A DNA stretch of 64,000 nucleotides from Haloprofundus salilacus (GCF_020150815.1 NZ_CP083723.1:434001-498000); one strand, 5' to 3'; positions 26,681-35,425 are shown, numbered from the stretch's first letter. A program made the numbers and translations. The notes: generated from the letters alone by a model not told the origin.

Positions 26681-28306
26681 TTACGACCTCCGCTGATATT
26701 TGTTCCGGATAAGTATCGCTGCGGCGTTCATAGACAGCATCACGGTGATGAGCGTGACGACGCCGGCGGCCATCACGCCGTACTGGAACTCGTACGCCGG
26801 TTGCCCGACCCACGCGTAGATCTGCCGCGGCATCGCGCTGAAGATGTCGAAGAAGCCGTCCGGCGGTTGGAACACCGACGCCGCGGCCCCGATCATCAGC
26901 AGCGGGGCCGTCTCGCCGATGGCGCGGCCGAACGCGAGGATGCTCCCGGTGAGGATGCCCGGCAGCGCCTCCGGGAGGACGACGCGCCGAATCGTCTGCC
27001 AACGGGTCGCGCCCATCCCGTAGGACGCCTGGCGGAGCGAACTCGGGACCGCTCGAATCGCCTCCTGCGCCGAGATGATTATGATGGGGAGGATGAGCAG
27101 TCCGACGGTCATCCCGCCGACGACGACGATACCGCTGGCGAAGTTGAGCCAGTTGACGAACAGTGCCAGTCCCAGTAGCCCGTAGACGACCGAGGGGACG
27201 CCCGCGAGATTCGAGATGTTTATCTCGATGAAGCGGACGAGGACTCCGAGCGGACCGTCGTTGGGCGCGTACTCTTCGAGGTAGAGCGCTGCGCCGACGC
27301 CGATGGGGAACGACGAGACGGCGACGACGACCATCATCATCACTGACCCGATAAGCGCCGGGTAGATGCCGGCTTCCTCGGGGAACCGCGAGTTGGCGTT
27401 GGTCAGGAACTGGAAGTCGAGCCATGCCTCCGGGCCGGCGAATCCGAGCAGGTCGACCAGCACGGCACCGAGGAGCATCCCGGCGACAACGATGAGCGGG
27501 AACAGCAGTCCGAGCGGTCGTCGCTGACGGCTACGGACGACAGCTTCGACGTACAGCGCCGTCGGCATACCCGCGAACGTGAAGAGGATGACCCATATCT
27601 GCGGCGTGATTCCGGTCGATGGGTCGATGAACACACCTGCAGTCACGACCGCGAACAACGCACCGGCGGCGATGGCTCCCGCTCGCTGGTCGTTTCGACG
27701 CCGGGCGACGATCAGACCGCCGACGACCGCCCCGCTCAGTCCGAACGTAAACAGGTAGATGAGCCACGCTTGCGGGACGGTGGGGAACGTGGAGACGAAC
27801 TCGAACGTCAAGGGCGCGAGCACGACGAGGGAGGCCGCACCGACGACGAACTCCTCGACGAACGATGCGCCCGCTCGGAGCCGTCGATGACCGACGATGA
27901 CGCCTCCGGCGACGACGGCGGCGACGACGAATGCGAACCATTCGACGACGCTGAGGACGTCGATAAACAGCAGCAACACACCGCTGCCGAGCAGCAGTCC
28001 GAAGAACGGAATGCCGAGGGCGGTTAGCGCGACTGTCGCCTCGCCGTCGCCTCGTCGCGAGTAGTAGCCGAGCGCCGCGACCGAGGGCAGGACGAGCGTG
28101 AGGAAGAAGACGAGGAACCAGCCGGGGTTCGCGGTGAACGGACGGATGGCGTCCTTCGTCACGTAGACGAGCAGTCCGGCGACCATCACGATGCCGAACA
28201 GCGTCGCCGACAGACAGACCGCCGCGAACACCTTTCCGGGGAGGCGGCTGATATGTTCGGATTCGCCGAACCAACCGCCGGTCGCTCCCTCCTGCTCGGC
28301 CGCCAT
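26681..28306 (-). CDS. pstA: phosphate ABC transporter permease PstA with long N-terminal extension
   Basis: 541 residues, against about 280-300 for bacterial PstA. The C-terminal half (from about 260) is the permease domain, with the coupling loop EAIRAVPSSLRQASYGMGATRWQTIRRVVLPEALPG and the usual six helices. The N-terminal ~260 residues contain about eight further membrane segments without a known motif. The extension is continuous, begins with a good ATG and is bounded by a 43-base gap to pstC, so it is not a mis-called fusion. Long PstA proteins are known in haloarchaea; the extra domain's function is not. Confidence 0.94.
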   Translation of the reverse strand: MAAEQEGATGGWFGESEHISRLPGKVFAAVCLSATLFGIVMVAGLLVYVTKDAIRPFTANPGWFLVFFLTLVLPSVAALGYYSRRGDGEATVALTALGIPFFGLLLGSGVLLLFIDVLSVVEWFAFVVAAVVAGGVIVGHRRLRAGASFVEEFVVGAASLVVLAPLTFEFVSTFPTVPQAWLIYLFTFGLSGAVVGGLIVARRRNDQRAGAIAAGALFAVVTAGVFIDPSTGITPQIWVILFTFAGMPTALYVEAVVRSRQRRPLGLLFPLIVVAGMLLGAVLVDLLGFAGPEAWLDFQFLTNANSRFPEEAGIYPALIGSVMMMVVVAVSSFPIGVGAALYLEEYAPNDGPLGVLVRFIEINISNLAGVPSVVYGLLGLALFVNWLNFASGIVVVGGMTVGLLILPIIIISAQEAIRAVPSSLRQASYGMGATRWQTIRRVVLPEALPGILTGSILAFGRAIGETAPLLMIGAAASVFQPPDGFFDIFSAMPRQIYAWVGQPAYEFQYGVMAAGVVTLITVMLSMNAAAILIRNKYQRRS

Positions 28307-28349
28307 CAGTCGCTCACCCCTGCGGACGTGCCGTCGTTTCGACGACGGT

Positions 28350-29270
28350 TCATTGGTACTCCTCCCGGTACCGCGAAGCGACGAACGAACTGGCGAGATT
28401 CATTGCGAACGTGATAGTGAACAGCGTGATACCGATGGCGAACATCGCTCTGTAAGCGGTCGAACCGCCTGCGATGTCCGTCGTTACGAGTTGAACCATC
28501 GCGGCGGTCATCACTTCGAGCGACTCGAACGGACTCGGGACGAGTCGGGGTCGCATCCCGGCGGCGACGACGACGATCATCGTCTCGCCGATAGCTCGTG
28601 AGATCGCGAGAATGAACGAGGAGAAGATACCGGACGCCGCCGCCGGAATGACGATGCCGGTCGACACCTCCAGTTTCGTCGCCCCGATGCCGTAGCCGGC
28701 CTGTCGGAGCGAGTCGGGGACGGCGCTCATCGCGTCCTCGCTCAGACTCGACACCATCGGGATAATCATGATTCCGATCATGATTGACGCGCTGAGGGCG
28801 TTGAATGTGCTCAGCGGGAGTCCGAGCCACTCGAGCGCGGGAGTGAGGTAGACGAGTGCGAAGTAGCCGTAGACGACGGTTGGAATGCCAGCCAGGATTT
28901 CGAGCGCGGGCTTGATTATCGACCGCGTTTGGGTGCTCGCGTACTCGCTCAGGTACGTTGCGGAGGCGACGCCGACGGGAATCGCGATCAGTGCGGAGAG
29001 TGCGGTGACGAACAGCGTTCCTGCGACCAGCGGAAGAACGCCGAACTCCTCTTTGATGGTCGGACTCCACTCGGTCCCGAGGAAGAATCCCACCGGCGAT
29101 ACTTCGAGGAAGAAATCGATCGCGTCGAACAGGAGCGTCGCGACGATGGCGGCAGTGACTGCGACCGAAAGCGCCGCACAGCCGAACAACAGCCACTTGA
29201 TGCTCTGCTCCCGCGCGGAGCGGATTCCCGACTGGCCGACGAAGTCGGGCGTGTTGGTTTCCTGGCTCAT
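28350..29270 (-). CDS. pstC: phosphate ABC transporter permease PstC
   Basis: 306 residues with six membrane helices and the permease coupling loop SAVPDSLRQAGYGIGATKLE. The segment EFGVLPLVAGTLFVTALSALIAIP and SISRAIGETM-like region (AISRAIGETMIVVVAAG) are typical of PstC. It forms the membrane channel with PstA. It is spaced 101 bases from the pstS stop and 43 bases before pstA, consistent with one transcript led by pstS. Confidence 0.95.
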   Translation of the reverse strand: MSQETNTPDFVGQSGIRSAREQSIKWLLFGCAALSVAVTAAIVATLLFDAIDFFLEVSPVGFFLGTEWSPTIKEEFGVLPLVAGTLFVTALSALIAIPVGVASATYLSEYASTQTRSIIKPALEILAGIPTVVYGYFALVYLTPALEWLGLPLSTFNALSASIMIGIMIIPMVSSLSEDAMSAVPDSLRQAGYGIGATKLEVSTGIVIPAAASGIFSSFILAISRAIGETMIVVVAAGMRPRLVPSPFESLEVMTAAMVQLVTTDIAGGSTAYRAMFAIGITLFTITFAMNLASSFVASRYREEYQ

Positions 29271-29371
29271 CTTGTGGTGACTGTGTTGTGCGTCCTCAAA
29301 AGCGGCATGATTCGTGTTGTTTATTGGTGTGAACGTGTGTTTCCCCTGAGATTAGGGGTCGCGGTGTCGGT

Positions 29372-30397
29372 TCAGTTGCTGCTGTACTGTTCGAGCTTGC
29401 TCAAGTTCTCGTCGCGTAGCTCCGCGCTGGAGGGGACGTAGCCGATTCGACTGACGATGTCCGTCTCGGCCTGTTTGAGGTAGTACTCCATGAAGGCGTA
29501 CACCTGCTCTTTCTCTTCGAGCGAGGACTGCGCCGCGTAGATGAACAGCGGGCGCGCCATCGGGTAGTCGCCGTTTTTGGCGTTCTCGATGCTCGGTTCG
29601 GTACAGCTTCCGTCCGCGTTCTCCTTTATCTGCACCGCTTTGACGTTGTTCTTGTTCTCCTCGTAGTAGGCGTAGCCGAAGAAACCCATCGCGTACTTCG
29701 AGCCCTCGATACCCTGGATGATGCGGTTGTCGTCCTCGGTCGGTTCGTAGTCGTCGCGAATCGCGTCGGCGTCCTGGATGACGTTGTCGATGAACCAGTC
29801 GAACGTCCCGGACGACGAAGCCGGACCGTAGAGCTCGAACTCCTTGTCGGGCCACTCGGAGTTGATGTCGCTCCACTTCTGCGCGCCGTCGGGGCGCCAG
29901 ATCTGCGAGAGCTGCTCGAAGCTCAGGCAGTCGACCCAGTCGGCGTTGTTGTTGACTGCGACGGTGAGCGCGTCGCTCGCGACTTGGAACTCGACCGGTT
30001 TGACGCCGTTCTCCGAGCAGAGTTGCTTCTCGCTGTCCTTGATGGGGCGCGATGCGCCGTTGATGTCGGCGTTACCGGGACAGAAGTGGTTCTGGAATCC
30101 GCCACCGCTGCCGGTCGAGTCGACCGAGACGTTCACGTCGTGTTCCTTCATGAACTCCTCGGCCATCGCCTCGGAGACGGGGTACACCGTACTGCTTCCC
30201 TTGATGATGACCTCGCCCGAGAGGTCGCCGGAGCCGGAATTCCCGTTGTCGGAGCTTCCGTTTCCTCCCGAGTTGCCGGAGCTCGCACCCGGATTTGTCG
30301 TGCAGCCTGCGATGCCGACCACACCTGCGGTCCCTGCACCGACGAGGAATTTACGCCGTGATACGCCGTCTGTCCCCTTCGACGTCTGCTGCGTCAT
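29372..30397 (-). CDS. pstS: phosphate-binding lipoprotein PstS
   Basis: 341-residue substrate-binding protein. The N-terminus carries a twin-arginine signal (SRRKFL, 13-18) merging into a lipobox GIAGC (28-32), so it is exported folded by Tat and lipid-anchored, the haloarchaeal norm. A Gly/Ser/Asn-rich linker follows, then the PstS core with the phosphate-binding segments IKGSSTVYPVSEAMAEEF and STGSGGGFQNHF. The ATG at 30397 is preferred over an adjoining TTG. A TATA-like ACTTATG (30421-30427) is about 25 bases upstream, consistent with a leaderless message. It leads the pst operon. Confidence 0.95.
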   Translation of the reverse strand: MTQQTSKGTDGVSRRKFLVGAGTAGVVGIAGCTTNPGASSGNSGGNGSSDNGNSGSGDLSGEVIIKGSSTVYPVSEAMAEEFMKEHDVNVSVDSTGSGGGFQNHFCPGNADINGASRPIKDSEKQLCSENGVKPVEFQVASDALTVAVNNNADWVDCLSFEQLSQIWRPDGAQKWSDINSEWPDKEFELYGPASSSGTFDWFIDNVIQDADAIRDDYEPTEDDNRIIQGIEGSKYAMGFFGYAYYEENKNNVKAVQIKENADGSCTEPSIENAKNGDYPMARPLFIYAAQSSLEEKEQVYAFMEYYLKQAETDIVSRIGYVPSSAELRDENLSKLEQYSSN

Positions 30398-30729
30398 CAA
30401 TCATTCATGGCCGACTGAGACATAAGTACCCTGCTATGACAGCTATATAGATATGGGTATGAGAAAGAGTATACATAGTCGTCGGCACGGAGAATTAGAC
30501 ATATAGATGACATTGTTTCGAAGATGACGATATACGCCGCGGTAGAGCCGTGTTCTTCGATGCCCCGCGCCGCCGTTTTGCCCAACTGTTCACGCCGAGC
30601 TCTCCGGAGTGCACGAAGGTGGACGACTTACACGCGCTCACGGGCAAATATAGTTACACCACCATATCTCGTGCGACAAATATATAGATAAGAGGTAAAT
30701 TTATCAATTAGATACGCCCACTTCTGCAC
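30398..30729. promoter_or_regulatory. divergent phosphate control region with three ATATAGAT motifs
   Basis: 332 bases between pstS and the AbrB-PhoU gene. ATATAGAT occurs three times (30435-30442, 30501-30508, 30682-30689), the outer two 7-8 bases upstream of each gene's TATA-like element. Next to the regulator, GATAA (30687-30691) and TTATC (30701-30705) form an inverted repeat spanning the TAAATTTA box (30696-30703), an arrangement suited to autoregulation. The motifs are seen; binding by the AbrB-PhoU protein is inferred. I saw no small gene in this gap. Confidence 0.5.
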
Positions 30730-31731
30730 ATGGTCGAGACGCGAAAGGTGCAGGTGACGGGCGGGTCGACGTACACGGTATCGATTCCGAAGGAGTGGGC
30801 GACCGAAAACGGCGTCAGCGCCGGGAGCGAAGTCGAGTTCTACCCCGAGGGCGACTCGCTGTTTCTGACCCCGCGAACGGAGGAGGAGCGAACCGAGGGC
30901 ACGCTCGACATCTCGCAACTCGACGGCCAGGAACTCGTGCGCGCGGTCATGACGATGTACGTCAGCGGCTTCGACGTCATCGCGCTCGAGAGCGGCCGCA
31001 TCACCAACGACCAGCGCCGGACGGTCCGACAGGCGACGCAGGGACTCGTCGGTCTCGAAGTGCTGGAGGAGACCCGCGACCGAATCGTCATTCGCGACCT
31101 GTTGGACTCCTCGGAGCTGTCGATTCACAACGCCGTCACCCGGATGCGACTCATCGCGCTGTCGATGCTCGAAGACGCGGTGACCGCGCTCGCCGAACTC
31201 GACATGGACATGGCCCAAGACGTCATCCAGCGCGACGACGACGTCGACCGACTGTACATGGTCGTCTCGCGCATCTTCCGCGCGACGCTTCGCACGCCGA
31301 AAGCCGCCGAGGAGCTGGGTCTCCCGCGGGAAGTCTGTTTCGATTACCACTCCTCCGCCCGGCAACTCGAACGCATCGCCGACCACGCGACGAAGATTGC
31401 ACATCTGACGCTCAACATCGAAGAACCGGTTCAAGACGACGTGCTCGATGCGCTCTGGGAACTGCACGAAGACGCGACCACCGTCGTTGACGCGGGGATG
31501 GACGCGCTCTTCTCGGACGACAGCGTTGAAGCGACCGAAGTCGCGAACGAGGCCCGCGAGTCGGTCCAGGAGATAGACGAGCACGCGCGCACCATCGACG
31601 AACTGCTCCGCGACCTCGACCCCGTCCGCGCGCAGATGCTCGGTCTCATCGTCGACTCGCTGTCACGCAGCGCCGACTATGGCGGCAACATCGCCGAAAC
31701 GGCGCTGCAGAAGGCTGCTCCCACTCCCTAG
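30730..31731 (+). CDS. AbrB-PhoU phosphate uptake regulator
   Basis: 333 residues. An N-terminal SpoVT/AbrB DNA-binding fold (VETRKVQVTGGSTYTVSIPKEW through VEFYPEGDSLFLTP, about 1-55) is joined to a PhoU two-repeat domain (about 110-330; SSARQLERIADHATKIAHLT and SLSRSADYGGNIAETAL). This is the archaeal one-component design in which a phosphate-linked sensor carries its own DNA-binding domain, replacing the bacterial PhoR-PhoB phosphorelay. It is divergent from pstS across the motif-rich control region at 30398-30729 and probably represses or activates both. Repeat copy 5 follows its stop. Confidence 0.92.
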   Translation: MVETRKVQVTGGSTYTVSIPKEWATENGVSAGSEVEFYPEGDSLFLTPRTEEERTEGTLDISQLDGQELVRAVMTMYVSGFDVIALESGRITNDQRRTVRQATQGLVGLEVLEETRDRIVIRDLLDSSELSIHNAVTRMRLIALSMLEDAVTALAELDMDMAQDVIQRDDDVDRLYMVVSRIFRATLRTPKAAEELGLPREVCFDYHSSARQLERIADHATKIAHLTLNIEEPVQDDVLDALWELHEDATTVVDAGMDALFSDDSVEATEVANEARESVQEIDEHARTIDELLRDLDPVRAQMLGLIVDSLSRSADYGGNIAETALQKAAPTP

Positions 31732-31880
31732 CGACCTTTTGCGCTGCGAGGCGGTTTCGCCGCCTCTCGACAAAAGATCAAACAAAAGCACAGCGTCACC
31801 CCCTCAGGCGCTTCGCGCCTTCGAGGGTTCCTCGGCCCACTCGCTCGGGCTGCGCCCTCGCTCGTGGTGGAACTGCTTGT
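31732..31880 (+). repeat. 3'-flanking modular repeat, copy 5
   Basis: Starts at the base after the AbrB-PhoU stop: GCGACCTTTTGCGCTGCG, a GGCGGTTTCGCCGCC hairpin, CGACAAAAGATC, AAACAAAAGCACAG, then a CGCTTCGCGCCTTCG hairpin and a CTCGGCCCACTCGCTC tract. It faces copy 6 and together the two fill this convergent gap. Confidence 0.6.
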
Positions 31881-31904
31881 TTGCGACCTGTGGAGGCTGT
31901 TCTC

Positions 31905-32066
31905 GCTAACTCTCTGTTCCGCGAGCGAACGCAGTGATCGAGCGGGCCGACGACTGAGCGGAACGAAGTGAAGCGAGGGAGGAGTGCTTTTGGTCCAGCT
32001 TTTACCGAGCGAAACCGCTTCGCGGTTTCGCGCAGCGTAAAAGGTGGGCGTCGAAAGGTGGGTGTT
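31905..32066 (-). repeat. 3'-flanking modular repeat, copy 6
   Basis: Minus-strand copy downstream of the S8e gene, beginning about 21 bases after the stop: ACCTTTTACGCTGCG (32037-32045 core), a CGAAACCGCGAAGCGGTTTCG hairpin, CTCGGTAAAAGC (to about 31999), TGGACCAAAAGCACTCC, then CTCGCTTCACTTCG and the CGTCGGCCCGCTCG tract. Confidence 0.65.
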
Positions 32067-32441
32067 CTATTCCTCTACGAGCACGGCGTTGACCTGTCCA
32101 GTCTGGCCCGGACGGGAGGTCACGCGTGCGCGACCGGCGGAGGTGTCGATGATTGCGCCCTTCGTGATGATGTTCCGGCGCGCGTAGTTGACGTTCGAGG
32201 GGTTGTCGACGACGTTCTCGATGTCGGCCTGGCTGACCTCGCCGCCCTCCGCGACCTGCGCGACGTTCGTCGCCAGCGCGCGGATCTTCGTGTTGCTGCC
32301 GCGGGAGTCGATGGTCCGGAACCGGGGTTCGCCGACGGTCGTCTCCGCCGGTTCGCGGCCGAGTTGGTAGCGCTTCTTGTTCCGGAACGGTCGGAGGCGA
32401 CCGCCGGTCCGCTTCCGCTGGGAGCGTCCTTGGTCTTTCAT
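32067..32441 (-). CDS. rps8e: 30S ribosomal protein S8e
   Basis: 124 residues, complete. MKDQGRSQRKRTGGRLRPFR, RYQLGREPAETTVG and the C-terminal GAIIDTSAGRARVTSRPGQ are S8e signatures. It is an archaeal/eukaryotic small-subunit protein with no bacterial counterpart. The start is chosen at the conserved MKDQG; a few more codons upstream are open but not conserved. As is common for this gene, it lies outside the main ribosomal protein operons. Confidence 0.96.
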   Translation of the reverse strand: MKDQGRSQRKRTGGRLRPFRNKKRYQLGREPAETTVGEPRFRTIDSRGSNTKIRALATNVAQVAEGGEVSQADIENVVDNPSNVNYARRNIITKGAIIDTSAGRARVTSRPGQTGQVNAVLVEE

Positions 32442-32591
32442 ACCCCGAAGAACTGCCAGCAACTACTTGAATCGCTCGAACTTGTATCGCCGCGCGTCAC
32501 ACCCCGACGCGCGCCTCTGGTTCGCACGTCGCCACCCTCGGACCGACCCGAGTAGCAACTTTTAGTGGCCCGCCGCCCTCTCGTCTCCTCG

Positions 32592-33053
32592 ATGAGTCTG
32601 AAGACCGCAACGGCCGTCCCGTTCCGTCAGCGCGGGAGCGAACGCCTCGGCGAGGGGGAGTTCGTCGTCGTGCTGTCGCTGGACCGCGGGTGGTTCTCGC
32701 CCGACCAAGCCAAACGCCTTGTCGACGTGGCGGTCGGTCGCGGATTGCTTGAACGCGGCGACGACGGCGACCTCGTCCCCGCGTTCGATCCCGACGACGT
32801 CGAAATCCCCCGCGAGTTCGTCCCCGACGAGTCCATCCTCCGCGAGCAGTCGACGTTCGAGCGACTGCTCGACGCGCTCGTCGCGTCCGGCGTCGACAAA
32901 CAGACCGCCGTCGCGACGGTCAACGACCGCCAACGCCGTCTCGGCGTGACGCTGGAGACGGCGGCCATCCTCTCGGCGCGAAGCGAAGGTATCGATGTCG
33001 ACGGCGTCGCCGAAACCGTTCGCGCCGATCTCACCGGAACCGAAGCGAAGTAA
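32592..33053 (+). CDS. DUF2240 family protein
   Basis: 153 residues starting MSLKTATAVPFRQRGSERLGE, a recognisable archaeal DUF2240 sequence. The first ~60 residues look like a winged helix (GWFSPDQAKRLVDVAVGRGLL as recognition region), and the rest is helical with an acidic middle. A CTTTTAG box about 30 bases before the ATG fits a leaderless transcript. The function is unknown; a nucleic-acid-binding role is inferred from the helix pattern. It probably shares a transcript with the gene 23 bases downstream. Confidence 0.8.
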   Translation: MSLKTATAVPFRQRGSERLGEGEFVVVLSLDRGWFSPDQAKRLVDVAVGRGLLERGDDGDLVPAFDPDDVEIPREFVPDESILREQSTFERLLDALVASGVDKQTAVATVNDRQRRLGVTLETAAILSARSEGIDVDGVAETVRADLTGTEAK

Positions 33054-33076
33054 CCGCGCGCTGCCTTCTCTCCGCT

Positions 33077-33532
33077 ATGGTCGAACGCCGGCTCACCGAC
33101 GGCAAGCGAATCGCACAGTTGCTCGCCTCCGAACTGGAAGGGGGCGGCTCCTCCGACCGCCTCCGAGTCGTCGACGCCGACCCGGACGTCGAAGCGACGA
33201 CCGACGGCGCGTTCGCCTACGCCGTCGCCGCCGTCGCAGCGGAGACGACGGAGTCCGAAACGAACGACGAGGACGACGATGCCGACGAAGACGACGGTGC
33301 CGACGAAGACGCCGAACCCCGAACCCGTCTCGCGGCGGTGTATGTCCAACCCGACCGAGCGCGCGTGGAGTTTCTCGTCGGACCGTCGGCCGCCGCCGAG
33401 GCCGCCGACGCCGAGGGGCTTCGCGTCCGCCCGAAAGCCGTCCGGCCGCCGCGAACGCTCGTCTTCGTCGAGGACGGTGCGCAGGTGAAGTGGATTCTGC
33501 CGGTGTTCGAGGCCGTGCTTCGCCCTCGTTAA
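33077..33532 (+). CDS. conserved haloarchaeal protein, unknown function
   Basis: 151 residues following DUF2240 by 23 bases, likely in the same operon. The N-terminus MVERRLTDGKRIAQLLASEL is helical. A highly acidic low-complexity stretch (about 65-85, mostly Asp/Glu) splits an alpha/beta domain with strands RLAAVYVQPDRARVEFLVG and TLVFVEDGAQVKWIL. No catalytic motif is visible. I do not recognise the family with certainty. Confidence 0.7.
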   Translation: MVERRLTDGKRIAQLLASELEGGGSSDRLRVVDADPDVEATTDGAFAYAVAAVAAETTESETNDEDDDADEDDGADEDAEPRTRLAAVYVQPDRARVEFLVGPSAAAEAADAEGLRVRPKAVRPPRTLVFVEDGAQVKWILPVFEAVLRPR

Positions 33533-33651
33533 CCCGTCTCAGCTCTCGGTTAACCGTGGGTTCTCTCGGTCAACATCGAATTTAATGGTCATGATTGTAT
33601 TTACTCTATAATGAGTAAGTCTTTTCACGCGCCGTCGGCTCCCTCTAATCG

Positions 33652-33702
33652 ATGATTACCACCCCCTCCAAAGGTTCGATCGTCGAGGTGTTCGACCGAT
33701 GA
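33652..33702 (+). CDS. possible 16-residue leader peptide overlapping next start
   Basis: A short frame encodes MITTPSKGSIVEVFDR and its TGA overlaps the ATG of the 101-residue membrane gene at 33699. An AT-rich, TATA-like segment lies upstream (about 33590-33612). Such overlap is compatible with translational coupling, but a 16-codon frame can arise by chance. Low confidence. Confidence 0.25.
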   Translation: MITTPSKGSIVEVFDR

Positions 33703-34004
33703 TGTGGCAGGATCTCATCTTCCTGGCAGGCAGCGTCTTCTCACTCGTCGTCCTTGTGCCGACGCTGCGAGATTCGATGGCGAACGTCCCGCTCGGAACG
33801 ACGCTCCCCTCCGCCACCATCGGTGTCGTCTACGGAACCACCTTCTTCACGCTCGGCATGACGCTCTCCGCCGTCGGGTCGCTTCTGACCGGCGTCATGT
33901 GGAGTCTCATCGCGCTACTGCGCTCGCCGCACCGGTTCAGCGGTCGGTTCGATGCCGGGTCCGAGTCGCCGTCGCCGCGTTCGGCCCCGCAGAACGCCGA
34001 CTGA
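33699..34004 (+). CDS. small two-helix membrane protein, 101 aa
   Basis: MMWQDLIFLAGSVFSLVVLVPTL forms one hydrophobic segment and GVVYGTTFFTLGMTLSAVGSLLTGVMWSLIALL one or two more; the C-terminus is short and polar (SPSPRSAPQNAD). Two Met codons start it back to back (33699, 33702). No enzyme motif is seen. Similar short proteins occur as single genes in haloarchaea; the role is unknown. It lies just upstream of nurA on the same strand, 130 bases away. Confidence 0.7.
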   Translation: MMWQDLIFLAGSVFSLVVLVPTLRDSMANVPLGTTLPSATIGVVYGTTFFTLGMTLSAVGSLLTGVMWSLIALLRSPHRFSGRFDAGSESPSPRSAPQNAD

Positions 34005-34134
34005 ACCGCAGCGTCTCACGCTTCCGAGACGAGACGCCAGAAACGAGCGACGTTCCTACTGCTTCGCTCACGACGGTCCACCGTCCACCGAGCGACCGCG
34101 TGGCTTTTTATCGGATGAGAAACCCACTCCCGGT

Positions 34135-35391
34135 ATGACTCTCGATCCCGTCCACGTCGACGGTATCGCGGCGCTAGCCCGCACGCTCGCCGACAGCGTC
34201 GACGACACCGACCACACGGACCTCGCTCGGACGGTGTGGGAGGAGTGGCTCGACCCGCTTCGAGACGACGGGCGGACGGTGGTCGAACCGCTCGGCGAAC
34301 GGTCGCTCCGCGCGGCCGACATTGACGACGTGGCGCTCACCGAACGGCCGTTTCCGACGGTCCACGGTCTCGACTCCGGCACCATCAACCCGACCACGTT
34401 CAAGAACGGTCTGGTGATGGACATGGCGCACGCGGCGATGGCGAGTGTCCCGTCGAATCTCGATCTGCATCGCTCTCGGAGCATCGTCATCGCGGCGCAC
34501 ACGAACGACACGTACGACAAGCCCGAAACGGAGTGGCAGACCCACGACGAGGGGTACAGTCGCCTCCGAGTGCTCCAGTCGCCGCGGGTGAACCGCTACG
34601 CCGAAGGCGTCGTCCACGCGCTGTCACTGTACCTCGCCGAGAGCGAGCACGCGCTCCGACACGCCGACGAGGTGTCGGACCTCCTGATCCTCGACGGTCC
34701 CATCTACCCGAAGGAGTTGTTCAACTGGCGGGACCGCGAGGCGGAACTCCGCGAACTCGCCGAGGAGGCCAAACCGCAGCAGATCGTCGAGAACTACGTC
34801 CGACTCGTCGAGCAGTTCGTCGAACGCGACGTGCCGCTGGCGGGGTTCGTGAAGAATCCAGCTTCCAAACTCATCACGCGAACGCTCCAGGCGAAACGCG
34901 TCGACGCGCCGTGGGCCGACGACACGGCGCTGTTCACGCGTCTGTTGGAGCGTCGAGACGGGTCGAACGCGAACGGCGACGCCGAACGCCGGACAGACGA
35001 CCTGACGTTCACCTCGTGGTTCGTCTCCCGCGGTGGCTCCGACCGGACGCTCGCCGCCGACGGCGACGCGCTGGGCGTCGAGCGGAACCTTGACCCGGAG
35101 CTGTACGAGGTGACGTTCTTCGTCCTCTACGACCCGCGCCACGACGTGCTCTACAAGGTCGAATCGCCGTACGCGTTCACTCGCGACCCCGAGCGACGAG
35201 CGAAACTGACGCGACAGATACTGCGCGACGTCGCTGGGTCGCGCGGACCGCCGCCCGCCGTCGCGAAAGCCGACGAACTCGCGCGGATCAGCGCTCACGA
35301 GAAAGCGTCGCTTCGCCGCAAGCTGGAGGTGGACGTAGGTTCGGAGTACGTTCGGACGTACGACGGAGTTCGGTGGGGCGACGAGTTCTGA
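34135..35391 (+). CDS. nurA: NurA 5'-3' nuclease
   Basis: 418 residues with NurA motifs: the catalytic strand TVHGLDSGTINPTTFKNGL with its acidic residue, DLLILDGPIYPKELFNW, and VPLAGFVKNPASKLI. NurA degrades DNA ends with HerA, and with Mre11-Rad50 generates 3' tails for RadA. The ATG at 34135 has a CTTTTTATC TATA-like box at 34104-34112, 25-30 bases upstream, whereas the frame continues 61 codons further in low-quality sequence. A small minus-strand gene separates it from herA. Confidence 0.88.
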   Translation: MTLDPVHVDGIAALARTLADSVDDTDHTDLARTVWEEWLDPLRDDGRTVVEPLGERSLRAADIDDVALTERPFPTVHGLDSGTINPTTFKNGLVMDMAHAAMASVPSNLDLHRSRSIVIAAHTNDTYDKPETEWQTHDEGYSRLRVLQSPRVNRYAEGVVHALSLYLAESEHALRHADEVSDLLILDGPIYPKELFNWRDREAELRELAEEAKPQQIVENYVRLVEQFVERDVPLAGFVKNPASKLITRTLQAKRVDAPWADDTALFTRLLERRDGSNANGDAERRTDDLTFTSWFVSRGGSDRTLAADGDALGVERNLDPELYEVTFFVLYDPRHDVLYKVESPYAFTRDPERRAKLTRQILRDVAGSRGPPPAVAKADELARISAHEKASLRRKLEVDVGSEYVRTYDGVRWGDEF

Positions 35392-35425
35392 GGGGGACGC
35401 GCGCCGAGCGCGCGGCACGCGACGG

